A DNA stretch of 64,000 nt, from positions 909,704 to 973,703 of the forward strand of contig NZ_MDDN01000001.1 of the NCBI RefSeq assembly GCF_001708185.1, written 5' to 3'. Numbering within the stretch: the first letter of the stretch is position 1; every line of letters starts with the position of its first letter. A program made the position numbers and the translations under genes. Source of the stretch: Lysinibacillus xylanilyticus. Lineage in GTDB: Bacteria; Bacillota; Bacilli; Bacillales_A; Planococcaceae. The notes under the pieces are model-generated. The model was not told where the DNA came from and searched no databases. It saw nothing but the letters and a program-made list of their open reading frames with translations. Shown in pieces: positions 24,966 to 34,155 of this stretch.

Positions 24966-25262
24966 GCTGGATCTGCAAAAATAGATTGAGAAGGACCTTT
25001 TGCAATAATCTCTTTCCAATCCCCACAAATAAATTCCGCTTGGTTATGTCTAATATGATCCGCTATAGCATCAATTTTTTCTTTTGAATTATCCACCGTA
25101 ATAAATTTTACTGTTGGAGAATGGAAGAAAGTATCCAAGAACTCCCTACACCAATACCAGTTCCAACCTCAAGAATTTCACCTTGTGTTATTTGTCCAAC
25201 GAGAACTGATAATAGTCTTCCAGCTTCATCTGAACAGGAATTTTTTACAAAACTACAAATTA
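24929..25262 (-). pseudogene. O-methyltransferase-like SAM enzyme, frameshifted fragment
   Basis: The first part reads SDEAGRLLSVLVGQITQGEI then LEVGTGIGVGSSW, the SAM-binding motif I of class I methyltransferases. The frame then breaks near 25115-25135 and continues in another frame as FHSPTVKFITVDNSKEKIDA with the acidic motif II residue. The N-terminus is missing and the C-terminus is formed by the boundary repeat, so the gene is broken in three ways. Confidence 0.65.
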
Positions 25263-25279
25263 CAATAATTTGCTTAAAT

Positions 25280-25322
25280 AAAAAAATGGAGGAATTGAAC
25301 GGACTCAATTTCTCCATTTTTC
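25280..25322. terminator. Bidirectional hairpin
   Basis: AAAAAATGGAG...CTCCATTTTT with GAATTGAAC/GTTCAATTC-like inner pairing. It lies at the broken upstream end of the methyltransferase fragment and downstream of nothing obvious on the plus strand. Confidence 0.6.
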
Positions 25323-25442
25323 TATTCAAAGTCAGCTATACACTAGTCTAATAAACCTTACTGACAAATAATGCAGCTTTATTTTAATAATTCTTATATC
25401 ATCTAAGAAAAAAATCACTTACTATTAAAAGGTCTATCAATC

Positions 25443-26249
25443 TTATCTTGTAGCTGGAAGAAACCCAGCAGCTTCGGCTTCTTCTTCAGTACAGAACATT
25501 TCTTCTGCTACTGTATTGTCATAATCACGTTGTCCAGGCATATGGTAAATTTTATTACCTTTTGAATTAATATTACCTTTAATTACACAACTGTTTTTAT
25601 TAGCCGTATTAGATTCGTCATTTTCTGTCTTAGAATTATCTTTTGTTGCAGCATAATATGCATCTTTATCATAACCACGATTTGTTACATAGTCTTCAAC
25701 TGACCAAATACCAATAGCAGATTTTTGCGCAGTTTTTTGAATCGATTTAAACCAATCTACATGCTTCGTATTTGGATCATAAATATAGGCCACGCGAGCT
25801 AATCCATTTTTCAATAGTTGCTCTTGAACACTAATACCATCTTTAGTATAAACATATGCTAGTAACCTTTTATATTTATCACGATATGAAACGTCGAATT
25901 CTAAATAAACCGTATCTTGACCAGCTAGTAGCTGCTTTGTAAATTCTTTAGCTTCTGGCCCATAAGGTTGCTCTCCTAACGTTTCGTGATTAGTTTCAGG
26001 GGTATCTACAAGAAGAAAACGTACTTTTTCTGGGCTACCATTATATTTTATTCTTATTGTGTCGCCGTCAATTATATCTTGTAGTTCGTATTCTTCAAAT
26101 TTACTCACATCGTGCTTTTCAGCCGTTTCCATTGTTGAAGCTACAATTCCTTGTATATCTTCAGTTTCAATAATATCTGTGCTAGTTTCTTCCGTACATC
26201 CACTTATAAGCAATGTAGAAAAGAACAAAGCCAAATAGAATTTTTTCAA
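25443..26249 (-). CDS. Lipoprotein thermonuclease (SNase domain) with sunset domain
   Basis: 268 residues. Lipobox LISGC near residue 18. SNase-like nuclease domain from about 45 to 195: IIDGDTIRI, VRFLLVDTPET (calcium Asp and catalytic Arg), GPEAKEF, RDKYKRLLAYVY (second Arg) and GLARVAY. A small C-terminal domain (IKGNINSKGNKIYHMPGQ to EEAEAAGFLP) matches the sunset/excalibur-like tail found on such secreted nucleases. It would degrade DNA or RNA outside the cell, like YncB of B. subtilis. TTG 26249 is the start. No neighbour in its transcript. Confidence 0.87.
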   Translation of the reverse strand: MKKFYLALFFSTLLISGCTEETSTDIIETEDIQGIVASTMETAEKHDVSKFEEYELQDIIDGDTIRIKYNGSPEKVRFLLVDTPETNHETLGEQPYGPEAKEFTKQLLAGQDTVYLEFDVSYRDKYKRLLAYVYTKDGISVQEQLLKNGLARVAYIYDPNTKHVDWFKSIQKTAQKSAIGIWSVEDYVTNRGYDKDAYYAATKDNSKTENDESNTANKNSCVIKGNINSKGNKIYHMPGQRDYDNTVAEEMFCTEEEAEAAGFLPATR

Positions 26250-26290
26250 ATCAGTATCCTACTTTCTTAAAGATAAAATATATCATTTAT

Positions 26291-26503
26291 TTGGTTCATC
26301 ACCAAAACGTGTGGTTGATTTCCGTTCCGACTGGGCGCTTTCCTGGGGGCGTCCGATGAGCCGCTTCACTCGCGTTGCTCGCTCCAGGGTCTCATCTGTG
26401 ACGCTGATCCCCAAGGAGTCACCCAGCCTCCACTCCAATCAACTTATTTATATAGTATATGTTTTAACAAATGTCATCCACAACTTTTGGTGATGAGCCA
26501 TTT
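26291..26503. repeat. Family 1 mosaic repeat (GTTGATTTCCGTTCC type), full copy
   Basis: Outer inverted ends TGGTTCATCACCAAAA and TTTTGGTGATGAGCCA enclose GGTTGATTTCCGTTCCGACT, a GC-rich hairpin core and CACTCCAATCAACTTA. No coding capacity. Other copies at 36021-36229, 55976-56110, 63446-63667 and 63870-64000. The ends make it look like a non-autonomous mobile element. Confidence 0.75.
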
Positions 26504-26638
26504 ATTTTCCTTATGTATCATTTTCTAGAATTCAAATACTACGATTCCAAGTTAGACAATGCCTCCGTAACCAATCTGATACCTTTAGTGCTTCAAACAT
26601 TTTAGTTTGCCACTTCCAACTCTATGCACATCAAAATT

Positions 26639-26671
26639 AAAAAGGTGATCAATAATTTGTCACCTTTTTAA
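26639..26671. terminator. Bidirectional terminator-like hairpin
   Basis: AAAAAGGTGATC pairs imperfectly with TTGTCACCTTTTT. No adjacent gene on either strand. Confidence 0.55.
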
Positions 26672-26835
26672 TTCCTTACGACACATTCCTTAATAGTTTT
26701 TATCGAAATTAAATATCTTATAATCTTATCTTCAATAGTATTACTCACATTTTCCTATTAATAATATAATTTCTGATCCTATCTTTTCATAAAATCAAAA
26801 ATCCCCAGTTAAATGATAATTGAAGACCTAAAAAT

Positions 26836-26916
26836 TTATCTGAATATTAAATACAACACAACAGCAAAAATAATCGTTCCGCTAGTGATTAACGTCTTAA
26901 TATCTTTGTCACTCAT
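26836..26916 (-). CDS. Very small membrane protein, 26 residues
   Basis: ATG at 26916 behind GGAGAGGT, TAA at 26838. MSDKDIKTLITSGTIIFAVV and five more hydrophobic residues ending IFR: a charged start and one transmembrane helix. Good ribosome-binding site and family-like composition, but too short for certainty. Confidence 0.5.
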   Translation of the reverse strand: MSDKDIKTLITSGTIIFAVVLYLIFR

Positions 26917-27465
26917 TTTCAGTACCTCTCCTCTTACTACTTTATTTAAGTCTATTATCAATAAAGCCCACTAATATCACAATGAATTTGATTTGTTTTT
27001 GCTGAAGAGTTTTTCAATCGTGATTAGAGTATTACCCTACTCATTAAAAAAACTTCAGTTTCAAAAACCGAAGATCATAATAATTATATAATTAAGCAAT
27101 ATTTACACATCACAACTTAGTACATCATTATTCTACATCAGTAAATATGTACACTTTCATACATATATAATGAATCCAGATATAGCAAAAATAGTTCCCT
27201 TACAACTAACGAATCAAAAGTCCGAAAGAGTTTCACGATGTTTGTTTCTATTGTAAAATATCAAGCTATTACATTCAAGCTATGTAGGTGCAAACAACTC
27301 AATGATTTTGGGATACTTCAACTAGCTGACTATTTACTATCTCATAACGTGTCTGTCTATTTGCTACTTCCATATATTTTTGCTTTTCTATCATCGCATC
27401 TAATGTTAACGATTACGTATAAAGATTCCGTGTGTGAGTATACAAAACAATTGTCTAAGCATACT
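26917..27465. other. Intergenic, no gene seen
   Basis: AT-rich, with a weak hairpin near 27040-27070. A plus-strand frame at 27238-27537 lacks a ribosome-binding site and runs through the terminator, so it is not supported. Confidence 0.5.
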
Positions 27466-27507
27466 AAAAACAGAGCCTCCTACAGTAATGAGGAGGCTCT
27501 GTTTTTA
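27466..27507. terminator. Bidirectional terminator downstream of yutG
   Basis: AAAAACAGAGCCTCC pairs perfectly with GGAGGCTCTGTTTTT. It lies 13 bases past the yutG stop on the minus strand. Confidence 0.85.
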
Positions 27508-27519
27508 GTAAAGACTTTG

Positions 27520-28101
27520 TTAAATCTCGTTATGTGATTTTGGTTTTGGTCCTAGCTCTTCTGGCTCAATATCAGCAAATGTCTCGCCCTCTTCTTCCAA
27601 GTCACGCATACGATGTGCTATACGTGATGCGGCAGAAGCTGCGATACTGCCAACTAAATCATCTAAAAACGTATTTACATGATGTCCAGGTTCTGTATCT
27701 AACTTTTTAATAATACCGATTTTTTGCTTGTCTAAGTGTCCGAAAGTTGTAACCGCTATGCTACCATATGTAAAAACAGATCCAAGTGCGATTGTTTCAT
27801 CCACACCAAATAAACCTTCGTCAGATTCTATTATTTGCTGTAATGGTGCAGATAATAACTTTTTCTCTGCAAGTTCATCTAATTCAATACCTACTAATAA
27901 AGCATGTTGAACTTCACGTTTACGTAATACACGCTCGACAGAATGAACACAGTGTTCTAATGTTAAGCCTTCATTATAGGTTTTTTGCATTTCATAAACG
28001 ATTTTAGCAATATCCTCGAGCGATACACCGCGACGAATGAGTGCAGCTTGGGCTGCCTTCGCTACTTCATCAGAATGTATGCGAGTACTTTTATTATGCA
28101 T
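27520..28101 (-). CDS. yutG: Phosphatidylglycerophosphatase A-related protein YutG
   Basis: About 193 residues, soluble-looking. The pattern ESDEGLFGVDETIALGSVFT followed by GSIAVTTFGHLDKQKIGII is the YutG signature; the family is grouped with PgpA, which removes the phosphate from phosphatidylglycerol phosphate. GHHVNTFLDDLVGSIAASAA supplies acidic residues. ATG 28101 with GAGGGTTGG upstream fits better than TTG 28107. Divergent from yjcH. Confidence 0.82.
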   Translation of the reverse strand: MHNKSTRIHSDEVAKAAQAALIRRGVSLEDIAKIVYEMQKTYNEGLTLEHCVHSVERVLRKREVQHALLVGIELDELAEKKLLSAPLQQIIESDEGLFGVDETIALGSVFTYGSIAVTTFGHLDKQKIGIIKKLDTEPGHHVNTFLDDLVGSIAASAASRIAHRMRDLEEEGETFADIEPEELGPKPKSHNEI

Positions 28102-28211
28102 AACCAACCCTCATTTCGTTTTTTTGCTAATAAAGTGCTAGCCTCACCTATTATACCTTTACTTTCGTATATGGTACAATTTTGTTACAAACACATGAAG
28201 GAGTGTCATCA

Positions 28212-28931
28212 TTGGATAAGGGAACTGTACAGGATTTAAAGTTCTATAGTGAAGCGTTGCAGGAGGAATTACAGTTATATATTTATGTCCCTGCAAATTA
28301 TTCCCCACTATATAAATATAATATTTTAATTGCATCAGATGGTAAGGATTATTTCCAACTTGGGGGAATCACAAAACTTGCTGATGAACTTATCGATGAC
28401 TATGAAATCGAAAATTTAATTATCGCGTTCGTTCCATATAAAGATATAAAGGATCGACGTCACAAATATATCCCTAGTGGAGAGCAACATGAAGCTTATC
28501 TGCGTTTTTTAGCACATGAGCTTGTGCCATATTTAGATGCTGAATTTGCAACTTACCAAATGGGCATGAGCCGTGGATTGATAGGTGACTCCATGGCTGC
28601 AACTGCTTCCTTAATGGCTGCTTTAAAATATCCAAGTATTTTTGGTAAAGCCATTTTACAGTCACCATATGTCGACGAAGATGTGCTTAAAGCTGTTGAA
28701 AATTTTAAAGATCCAGGAACAATTTCTATTTATCATATTGTCGGAAAAAAAGAAGACCAAGTGGTAACAATGGACAAAACAATAAAGGATTTTTTAACAC
28801 CAAATCGTCAATTGCATAACCTTATGTTAAGCAAAGGATTCTCTACATTTTATGATGAGTTTGACGGCAATCATACATGGAAATATTGGAAACCTGATTT
28901 ACGGCGCGCATTAATTGAAAATTTCAATTAA
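28212..28931 (+). CDS. yjcH: Putative alpha/beta-hydrolase esterase YjcH
   Basis: 239 residues, esterase-D/enterochelin-esterase type. Nucleophile elbow GLIGDSMAAT (Ser in G-D-S-M-A), acid residue region EDQVVT and catalytic His in DGNHTWKYWKPDL. TTG 28212 has GAAGGAGTG eight bases upstream. In B. subtilis yjcH lies beside yjcG and yjcF, as here. Substrate not known. Confidence 0.82.
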   Translation: MDKGTVQDLKFYSEALQEELQLYIYVPANYSPLYKYNILIASDGKDYFQLGGITKLADELIDDYEIENLIIAFVPYKDIKDRRHKYIPSGEQHEAYLRFLAHELVPYLDAEFATYQMGMSRGLIGDSMAATASLMAALKYPSIFGKAILQSPYVDEDVLKAVENFKDPGTISIYHIVGKKEDQVVTMDKTIKDFLTPNRQLHNLMLSKGFSTFYDEFDGNHTWKYWKPDLRRALIENFN

Positions 28932-29013
28932 TTTGGGCTATTCAAATTACGAAAAGAGAAATTTCTGTTATACTTTAATAGTAAATTTGTTTATTTTCGG
29001 GAGGTAATGGACT

Positions 29014-29529
29014 ATGAAGTACGGTATTGTGGCGTTTCCATCAAAAAAATTGCAAGATTTAGCTAACACTTATCGCAAACGTTATGATCCGCATTATGCG
29101 AAAATTACACCGCATATGACGTTAAAAGACAGCTTTGAAGCAACAGATGAAGATATTAATTCCGTTGTAAAGCAATTAGATGAACTTGCTGCCAAATATG
29201 CACCTTTAAACATTCATGCATCACGCATCAGTTCGTTTTTCCCTACAACAAATGCAATTTATTTCCGCATTGATCCGACAGAACAATTAGAAGCATTTCA
29301 GTATGCACTAAATGAAAAAATTCCGTTTGGAGAAACTAAACATGTTTTTGTCCCACATATTACAATTGCTCAAAAAATGACAGCCTCAGAGCACGATGAC
29401 ATCTTTGGGCAATTACGTATGACAGGCGTTGACGAAAAAGATACGATTGATCGCATCCATCTTTTATATCAATTAGAAGATGGCTCTTGGACAACTTATG
29501 AAACATTCCGATTGACTGGGGATGAGTAA
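29014..29529 (+). CDS. yjcG: 2H phosphoesterase-like protein YjcG
   Basis: 171 residues with both HxT/S motifs of the 2H phosphoesterase (2'-5' RNA ligase-like) superfamily: ITPHMTLKD and FVPHITIAQ, about 80 residues apart. GGGAGG precedes the ATG. It lies between yjcH and yjcF; yjcF starts four bases past its stop, so they share a transcript. Natural substrate unknown. Confidence 0.88.
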   Translation: MKYGIVAFPSKKLQDLANTYRKRYDPHYAKITPHMTLKDSFEATDEDINSVVKQLDELAAKYAPLNIHASRISSFFPTTNAIYFRIDPTEQLEAFQYALNEKIPFGETKHVFVPHITIAQKMTASEHDDIFGQLRMTGVDEKDTIDRIHLLYQLEDGSWTTYETFRLTGDE

Positions 29530-29532
29530 AAC

Positions 29533-29961
29533 TTGTATAACGTTAAGATTGTTGAAACGACAAAAGAACATGATGATGCGATTACAGTCCGCAAAAAAGT
29601 TTTTGTAGAAGAGCAAGGTGTGCCGCTTCATCTAGAATGCGATGCAGAGGATGCATCCGCAACGCATTTCATTATGTATGAAGGTAATGAGCCAGTAGGT
29701 GCCGCACGTTTGCGTAGTATTGAAAACGATGCTGCAAAAATTGAACGTGTCTGTATTTTACAAGACCAGCGTGGCAAAAACCTAGGTGCTTTAATAATGA
29801 AGGAAATGGAGAAGCATGCCATTTCCATTCAAATGAAAAAACTAAAACTCCATGCACAAAGCTATGCTATTCCTTTTTATGAAAAGCTTGGCTATTCGGT
29901 AACATCTCCTGAGTTTATGGACGCAGGTATTCCACATCGTGCTATGGAAAAAAACATTTAA
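29533..29961 (+). CDS. yjcF: GNAT acetyltransferase YjcF
   Basis: 142 residues. VRKKVFVEEQGVP at the start and the acetyl-CoA loop ERVCILQDQRGKNLGALIM (QxxGxxG-like) define the YjcF/ElaA-type GNAT fold. TTG 29533 is the start, with GGGGATG from the end of yjcG as ribosome-binding site. Terminator follows at once. Confidence 0.88.
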   Translation: MYNVKIVETTKEHDDAITVRKKVFVEEQGVPLHLECDAEDASATHFIMYEGNEPVGAARLRSIENDAAKIERVCILQDQRGKNLGALIMKEMEKHAISIQMKKLKLHAQSYAIPFYEKLGYSVTSPEFMDAGIPHRAMEKNI

Positions 29962-29962
29962 C

Positions 29963-30009
29963 AAAAGGGTGTTACGAAAATGCTGATGCATATCGTAACA
30001 CCCTTTTTG
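29963..30009 (+). terminator. Terminator of yjcHGF
   Basis: AAAAGGGTGTTACGA pairs with TCGTAACACCCTTTTT around a 15-base loop. Confidence 0.88.
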
Positions 30010-30082
30010 TAAAAGTTGAATGATAAATGAACATCCATTTAACCAACCTTTTTGATATTTCTTTGCATGTGAATATATCATA

Positions 30083-30331
<249 letters not shown>

Positions 30332-30504
30332 GTTCCCCCTCCTATCAGTTAAAATTTTAATTTTTTCCACCGTTGTTTTCATACAAAACATTTAACAATG
30401 AGTGAAGGCTTTAAACTTTATTCAGATAATGAGTACTCTGAAGAAAAGCTAAAGCCTTTTATCTACTGTCACATTTAATCAATTATTGCGTCTGCGATGT
30501 TACA

Positions 30505-30681
30505 TTACATGAAAGTAGCGCCGACAATAATTAGAAGAATAAATAGGACAACAATTAGGACAAATGTTGAGCTATTGCCATGACCACAATAGCCGCCGTA
30601 GTATTCGCCTCCACAATAACTAGCGTTATAGCTACCAACATTTCCTCCATACGGTTGTGCGCACCAGCCTTGATATCCCAT
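30505..30681 (-). CDS. YjcZ-family sporulation protein, 58 residues
   Basis: ATG 30681 behind GGGAGGGG; TAA at 30507. A Gly/Tyr/Cys-rich head (GYQGWCAQPYGG, YCGGEYYGGYCG) is followed by one hydrophobic helix (STFVLIVVLFILLIIVGATF), the YjcZ (TIGR01732) plan. Likely a spore coat or spore membrane component. Confidence 0.82.
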   Translation of the reverse strand: MGYQGWCAQPYGGNVGSYNASYCGGEYYGGYCGHGNSSTFVLIVVLFILLIIVGATFM

Positions 30682-30746
30682 AAAAATACCCCTCCCTTCT
30701 ACAACCTATAATATGTTTTCGTTGTAGAAATGGGTGGGGTATTCGT

Positions 30747-31112
30747 CTAGTCAATATTTCCTTTTGGTTTAAAAATTAAAGCGCCGATAAAGCCAAACAC
30801 TATGGCAGCACTGATTCCTGCACTTGTTACTTCAAACATCCCACTCAACACGCCTACAAGACCGTGCTTCTCTGCCTCAGCCATTGCACCATGCGTTAAT
30901 GAATTTCCAAAAGATGTAATAGGCACTGTTGCACCTGCACCTGCAAAATCAATTAGAGGTTCATACAAGCCCATCCCGTCTAAAATTGCTCCCACTACGA
31001 CTAGCGTACTCAATGTATGTCCGGGTGTTAATTTACCAACATCCATTAATAATTGACCTATAACACAAATAATGCCTCCTACAATAAATGCAAATACAAA
31101 TGACATAACCAT
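30747..31112 (-). CDS. spoVAE: Stage V sporulation protein AE (SpoVAEb)
   Basis: 121-residue membrane protein of the SpoVAC/SpoVAEb family with four hydrophobic segments; landmarks [33 protein letters not shown] and [11 protein letters not shown]. Part of the SpoVA channel that takes up dipicolinic acid during sporulation and releases it in germination. GAGGT precedes ATG 31112. Last gene of the spoVA operon here. Confidence 0.92.
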   Translation of the reverse strand: MVMSFVFAFIVGGIICVIGQLLMDVGKLTPGHTLSTLVVVGAILDGMGLYEPLIDFAGAGATVPITSFGNSLTHGAMAEAEKHGLVGVLSGMFEVTSAGISAAIVFGFIGALIFKPKGNID

Positions 31113-31122
31113 AGCTTTTACC

Positions 31123-32118
31123 TCATTTCATTGTAATTTCAATTGCATGTGCCGTACATGGAATTGTTTCACCCTGTTGAAACGAAAGCGGGGACAGTAA
31201 TGCTCCTGTTGCTACAAGAAGTACTCGCTTATAGGTACCTGCTCGCATTTGTTGGATCACATAACTAAAAAATATTGCTGCTGAACAGCCTGCACCACTT
31301 GCACCAGATTGGAATGATTCATCCTGTCCATAAAATTCAGCACCTGCATCACGTAAAAGTGTTAACTCCTCATTCTTTACGCCACTTTCAACAAGCATTC
31401 CTTTTAAAAGTTTCAAGCCAAGTTGACCTAAATCACCTGTTAAAATTAAATCATAATTGTATATTTTTTGATTACGCTGCTCTAAATGTGATTGAATCGT
31501 TTGAAAAGCAGCTGGTGCCATTGCAGCACCCATATGAAACGGGTCATCCATACCATAATCAATTGATTTTCCAACTGTTGCTGCTTCAATAGAAGGATAT
31601 TCCTCATGATGCTTACCAATTAGCGCAAAACCAGCAGCTGTTACCGTCCATTGAGCAGTTTGAGGTTTTTGCGAGCCATAATCGACTGGATAGCGGAATT
31701 GTCGTTCAACTGCATTATGTTGACTAGATGCACCAGCTAGCGAGAAATTTGCGGCACCTACTTCTGTTAAAAGGCTCGCAACAATTACTGAAGAAACAGA
31801 GGTAGCACACGCAGAGAACAATCCAATAAAAGGAATAGCTAAATCTCTAGCTGCAAAATTGGTCGGTGTCATTTGATTAACTAAATCGCCACCCATAAAG
31901 TAATCAATGTCCGGATTTTTCACGCCAGCTTTTTTCATGGCAAATTCACAAGCCTCTTCAACCATTTTTCGATGACCCTGTTCATTTGTTTTCATTTCCC
32001 AACGCTCGTCATCATAAATCGCATCAAAATATTGACTAAATATACTACGTTTCTCTAGCGGGCCTGCTACCACACCACCCGCTAGTAAGGACGGTTTCGA
32101 TTGAAAGACAATTACCAT
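31123..32118 (-). CDS. spoVAD: Stage V sporulation protein AD
   Basis: 331 residues, thiolase-like fold: [14 protein letters not shown] in the position of the thiolase nucleophile region and [18 protein letters not shown] near the end. In Bacillus SpoVAD binds dipicolinic acid on the outer face of the inner spore membrane. Its ATG overlaps the spoVAC stop by seven bases, so translation is coupled. Confidence 0.93.
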   Translation of the reverse strand: MVIVFQSKPSLLAGGVVAGPLEKRSIFSQYFDAIYDDERWEMKTNEQGHRKMVEEACEFAMKKAGVKNPDIDYFMGGDLVNQMTPTNFAARDLAIPFIGLFSACATSVSSVIVASLLTEVGAANFSLAGASSQHNAVERQFRYPVDYGSQKPQTAQWTVTAAGFALIGKHHEEYPSIEAATVGKSIDYGMDDPFHMGAAMAPAAFQTIQSHLEQRNQKIYNYDLILTGDLGQLGLKLLKGMLVESGVKNEELTLLRDAGAEFYGQDESFQSGASGAGCSAAIFFSYVIQQMRAGTYKRVLLVATGALLSPLSFQQGETIPCTAHAIEITMK

Positions 32119-32567
32119 GAAACCACTCCTATCGTCACAAGAATATATTTAATAAGGCCAACAAAAAAAGCAGATACAACACCAAATAATACAACTGACC
32201 CCGCTAATTTAAATAAATTTCCACCAACACCAAGCACTAATCCTTCAGATCTATGCTCAATAGCAGCTGAAATCACAGCATTCCCGAACCCTGTAACAGG
32301 CACAGCCGATCCAGCTCCAGCACATTGACCGATTCTCTTATATAAACCAAAGCCCGTTAAAATCATGGCGAAAAACACCATTGTTGCAACTGTCGGATTT
32401 CCTGCTGTCGCTTCCGTAAAGTTAAAGAAAATCATATAAAAAAGTGAAACAGCTTGTCCGATTGTACAAATAAGACCTCCTACAAAAAAAGCCTTTGCAA
32501 CATTCTTTAAGTAGGGTGGCTTCGGTGTGACATTTTGTTCTAGCTTTTTATATTGCTCTTTCTCCAT
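32112..32567 (-). CDS. spoVAC: Stage V sporulation protein AC
   Basis: 151 residues with four to five membrane segments; KAFFVGGLICTIGQAVSLFY and AGAGSAVPVTGFGNAVIS are the family marks. SpoVAC forms a mechanosensitive, dipicolinate-permeable channel. Its start overlaps the lipoprotein stop by one base (TAATG). Confidence 0.93.
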   Translation of the reverse strand: MEKEQYKKLEQNVTPKPPYLKNVAKAFFVGGLICTIGQAVSLFYMIFFNFTEATAGNPTVATMVFFAMILTGFGLYKRIGQCAGAGSAVPVTGFGNAVISAAIEHRSEGLVLGVGGNLFKLAGSVVLFGVVSAFFVGLIKYILVTIGVVSW

Positions 32568-32971
32568 TATGACTCCTCCTTTGAAAGCTCTTTCAATTCC
32601 TTAATTTTATCGTTCAGTTTATTATCTTCAATTTTATCCTTTTTTATTTTATTGGCTTCATAAAATATTTTAAAATCAGCTGAAACCAAAACGTCTTTAT
32701 TCGGATATTTTTCATCAAATTCCTTTTGCAACTTTTTCTCTAATTTAGCCTTTTTCCACTTATCCCATGGTTTAATTTGAACTGCTACAAGCATACTATC
32801 GTCATATTGGATAACCGTTGTTTTATCAACAAAGTCATGTTCTTTTAAAATGGCTTCAACTTCCTTTTCATTATCCGGTGAACCGTAGACAATAAATTTT
32901 TCTTTCTCATTGCAACTACTTAAAAGCGACACACTAACTAATAGAGGTAACATTATTCCTAATAGCCTCAA
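32567..32971 (-). CDS. YhcN/YlaJ-family sporulation lipoprotein
   Basis: 134 residues: lipobox LLSSC near residue 20, then a small alpha/beta domain (VYGSPDNEKEVEAILKEHDF, VQIKPWDKWKKAKLEKKLQK) of the YhcN/YlaJ type, and a charged tail. First gene of the spoVA operon and translationally coupled to spoVAC. A YhcN/YlaJ gene ahead of spoVAC-spoVAD-spoVAEb is also the order in the spoVA2mob operon that raises spore heat resistance. Confidence 0.75.
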   Translation of the reverse strand: MRLLGIMLPLLVSVSLLSSCNEKEKFIVYGSPDNEKEVEAILKEHDFVDKTTVIQYDDSMLVAVQIKPWDKWKKAKLEKKLQKEFDEKYPNKDVLVSADFKIFYEANKIKKDKIEDNKLNDKIKELKELSKEES

Positions 32972-33112
32972 GATTTTACCCTCCTTTTCTTTACAGTTTC
33001 TCCTTAGATAAAAAAACTATTCACCTAACAAGATATACGAAAGGCGAAAGCCCGTGTCCATTTTTCAAGGGTACATATTGTATAAGTAGTAACGAGGAAA
33101 GGAGGTGACAAT

Positions 33113-33637
33113 ATGGGTTGTGGCAAGCCAACAAATCCTATTGGACCAATCCATTCAGCAGGCTGCGTTTGTGACGTAGTACGCGCTATTTTAGACATTC
33201 AAAATCAAGCGGTGAGAGAAGAATGTCAACCATGTACAGCTAACTGTTTCTTAGAACCACTTGGAGGCATTGTAAGTCCTTCACGCTCTCATGCAGATAC
33301 ACGTGTATTCATGTTAATTACCAAAGATGGTACTCCTTTCAAAGCATTCTTTAGTTCTCCAACAGCAGATCCATGTATATGTACATCAGTATTTTTCCGT
33401 GTAGAAGATATGTTTGATGAGTGCTGCGCTACTTTGCGTGTTTTAGAGCCTTTATGTTCATTTGACTCTAGTGAAAGTACAGTAGACCTATTAAGTCGTG
33501 ATGGTTGCTGTGTCAACATGAAAAAAATATGTAAAGTAGATGACTGGAATCCAACTGAGAGCTGTATCACTGTAGATTTATCTTGTTTCTGCGCTGTACA
33601 ATGTATTGCTGATGTTGACTTAGGTATTTGTAACTAA
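33113..33637 (+). CDS. cotZ: Cys-rich spore coat/exosporium protein, CotY/CotZ (ExsY) family
   Basis: 174 residues with 20 or so Cys, including CVCDVVRAILDIQNQAV, the family opening, and DPCICTSVFFRVEDMFDECC. Such proteins cross-link by disulfides into the outermost coat or the exosporium lattice. GGAGGTGA precedes the ATG. A possible sigma-K -10 (CATATTGTA) lies at 33074-33082. Followed by a terminator. Confidence 0.88.
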   Translation: MGCGKPTNPIGPIHSAGCVCDVVRAILDIQNQAVREECQPCTANCFLEPLGGIVSPSRSHADTRVFMLITKDGTPFKAFFSSPTADPCICTSVFFRVEDMFDECCATLRVLEPLCSFDSSESTVDLLSRDGCCVNMKKICKVDDWNPTESCITVDLSCFCAVQCIADVDLGICN

Positions 33638-33664
33638 TCTTTTCTCCTTTGACACACTACACAT

Positions 33665-33702
33665 AAAAAAAGTGTACAGCATCCTCTGCTGTACACTTTT
33701 TT
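33665..33702. terminator. Bidirectional terminator between cotZ and cotO
   Basis: AAAAAAAGTGTACAGC pairs with GCTGTACACTTTTTT. It serves both converging genes. Confidence 0.9.
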
Positions 33703-34103
33703 CATAAGGTAGGTAATTTTTTGCCTCGCCATAATATTTGCGCAATATCCTCAAAATAGATAATCTCTTGTGTCTTTAATTCTAAAGAAGTAAACATCAA
33801 TGAATCAGTCTGTACATCAGATGCATTACCGTGTAATTTCCTACCATCTTTCAAAGATATTACTAACGGTTGATAGGCTTTTTGTCGAAACGGCTTTTCT
33901 AAAAATTGAAGTTGCTTTAGTAAATACGGATCTATGAGTACTTCCTCTACCACTTCTTCTTTTTCTTCCATTGTTTGTTCATTGAAATAGCCATCCTTTA
34001 CATACACTGATGTACTTTCAGTCAAATCAAGTTCATGTAGCACCTTAGAGATATTTAGAAAATATTGTGGTGACTTTATAAACAAGCGTGGCTCTCGATC
34101 CAC
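33702..34103 (-). CDS. Spore coat protein, CotO-like
   Basis: About 133 residues. A variable acidic middle precedes a C-terminal domain: FLEKPFRQKAYQPLVISLKD, then GRKLHGN and IIYFEDIAQILW, which resembles the CotO (YjbX) tail. In B. subtilis cotO lies beside cotZ, as here, and CotO guides coat encasement. GTG 34103 has GGGAAG at eight bases; the GTG at 34112 is too close to it. Shorter than B. subtilis CotO. Confidence 0.6.
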   Translation of the reverse strand: MDREPRLFIKSPQYFLNISKVLHELDLTESTSVYVKDGYFNEQTMEEKEEVVEEVLIDPYLLKQLQFLEKPFRQKAYQPLVISLKDGRKLHGNASDVQTDSLMFTSLELKTQEIIYFEDIAQILWRGKKLPTL

Positions 34104-34155
34104 ATTACTCACTTCCCTTTTTTCTTACAATATGCAAAAGAAAGGGATTTGGTTC

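Noticed and set aside
27238..27537. 99-residue plus-strand ORF
   Set aside because: It reads through the yutG terminator and has no ribosome-binding site.
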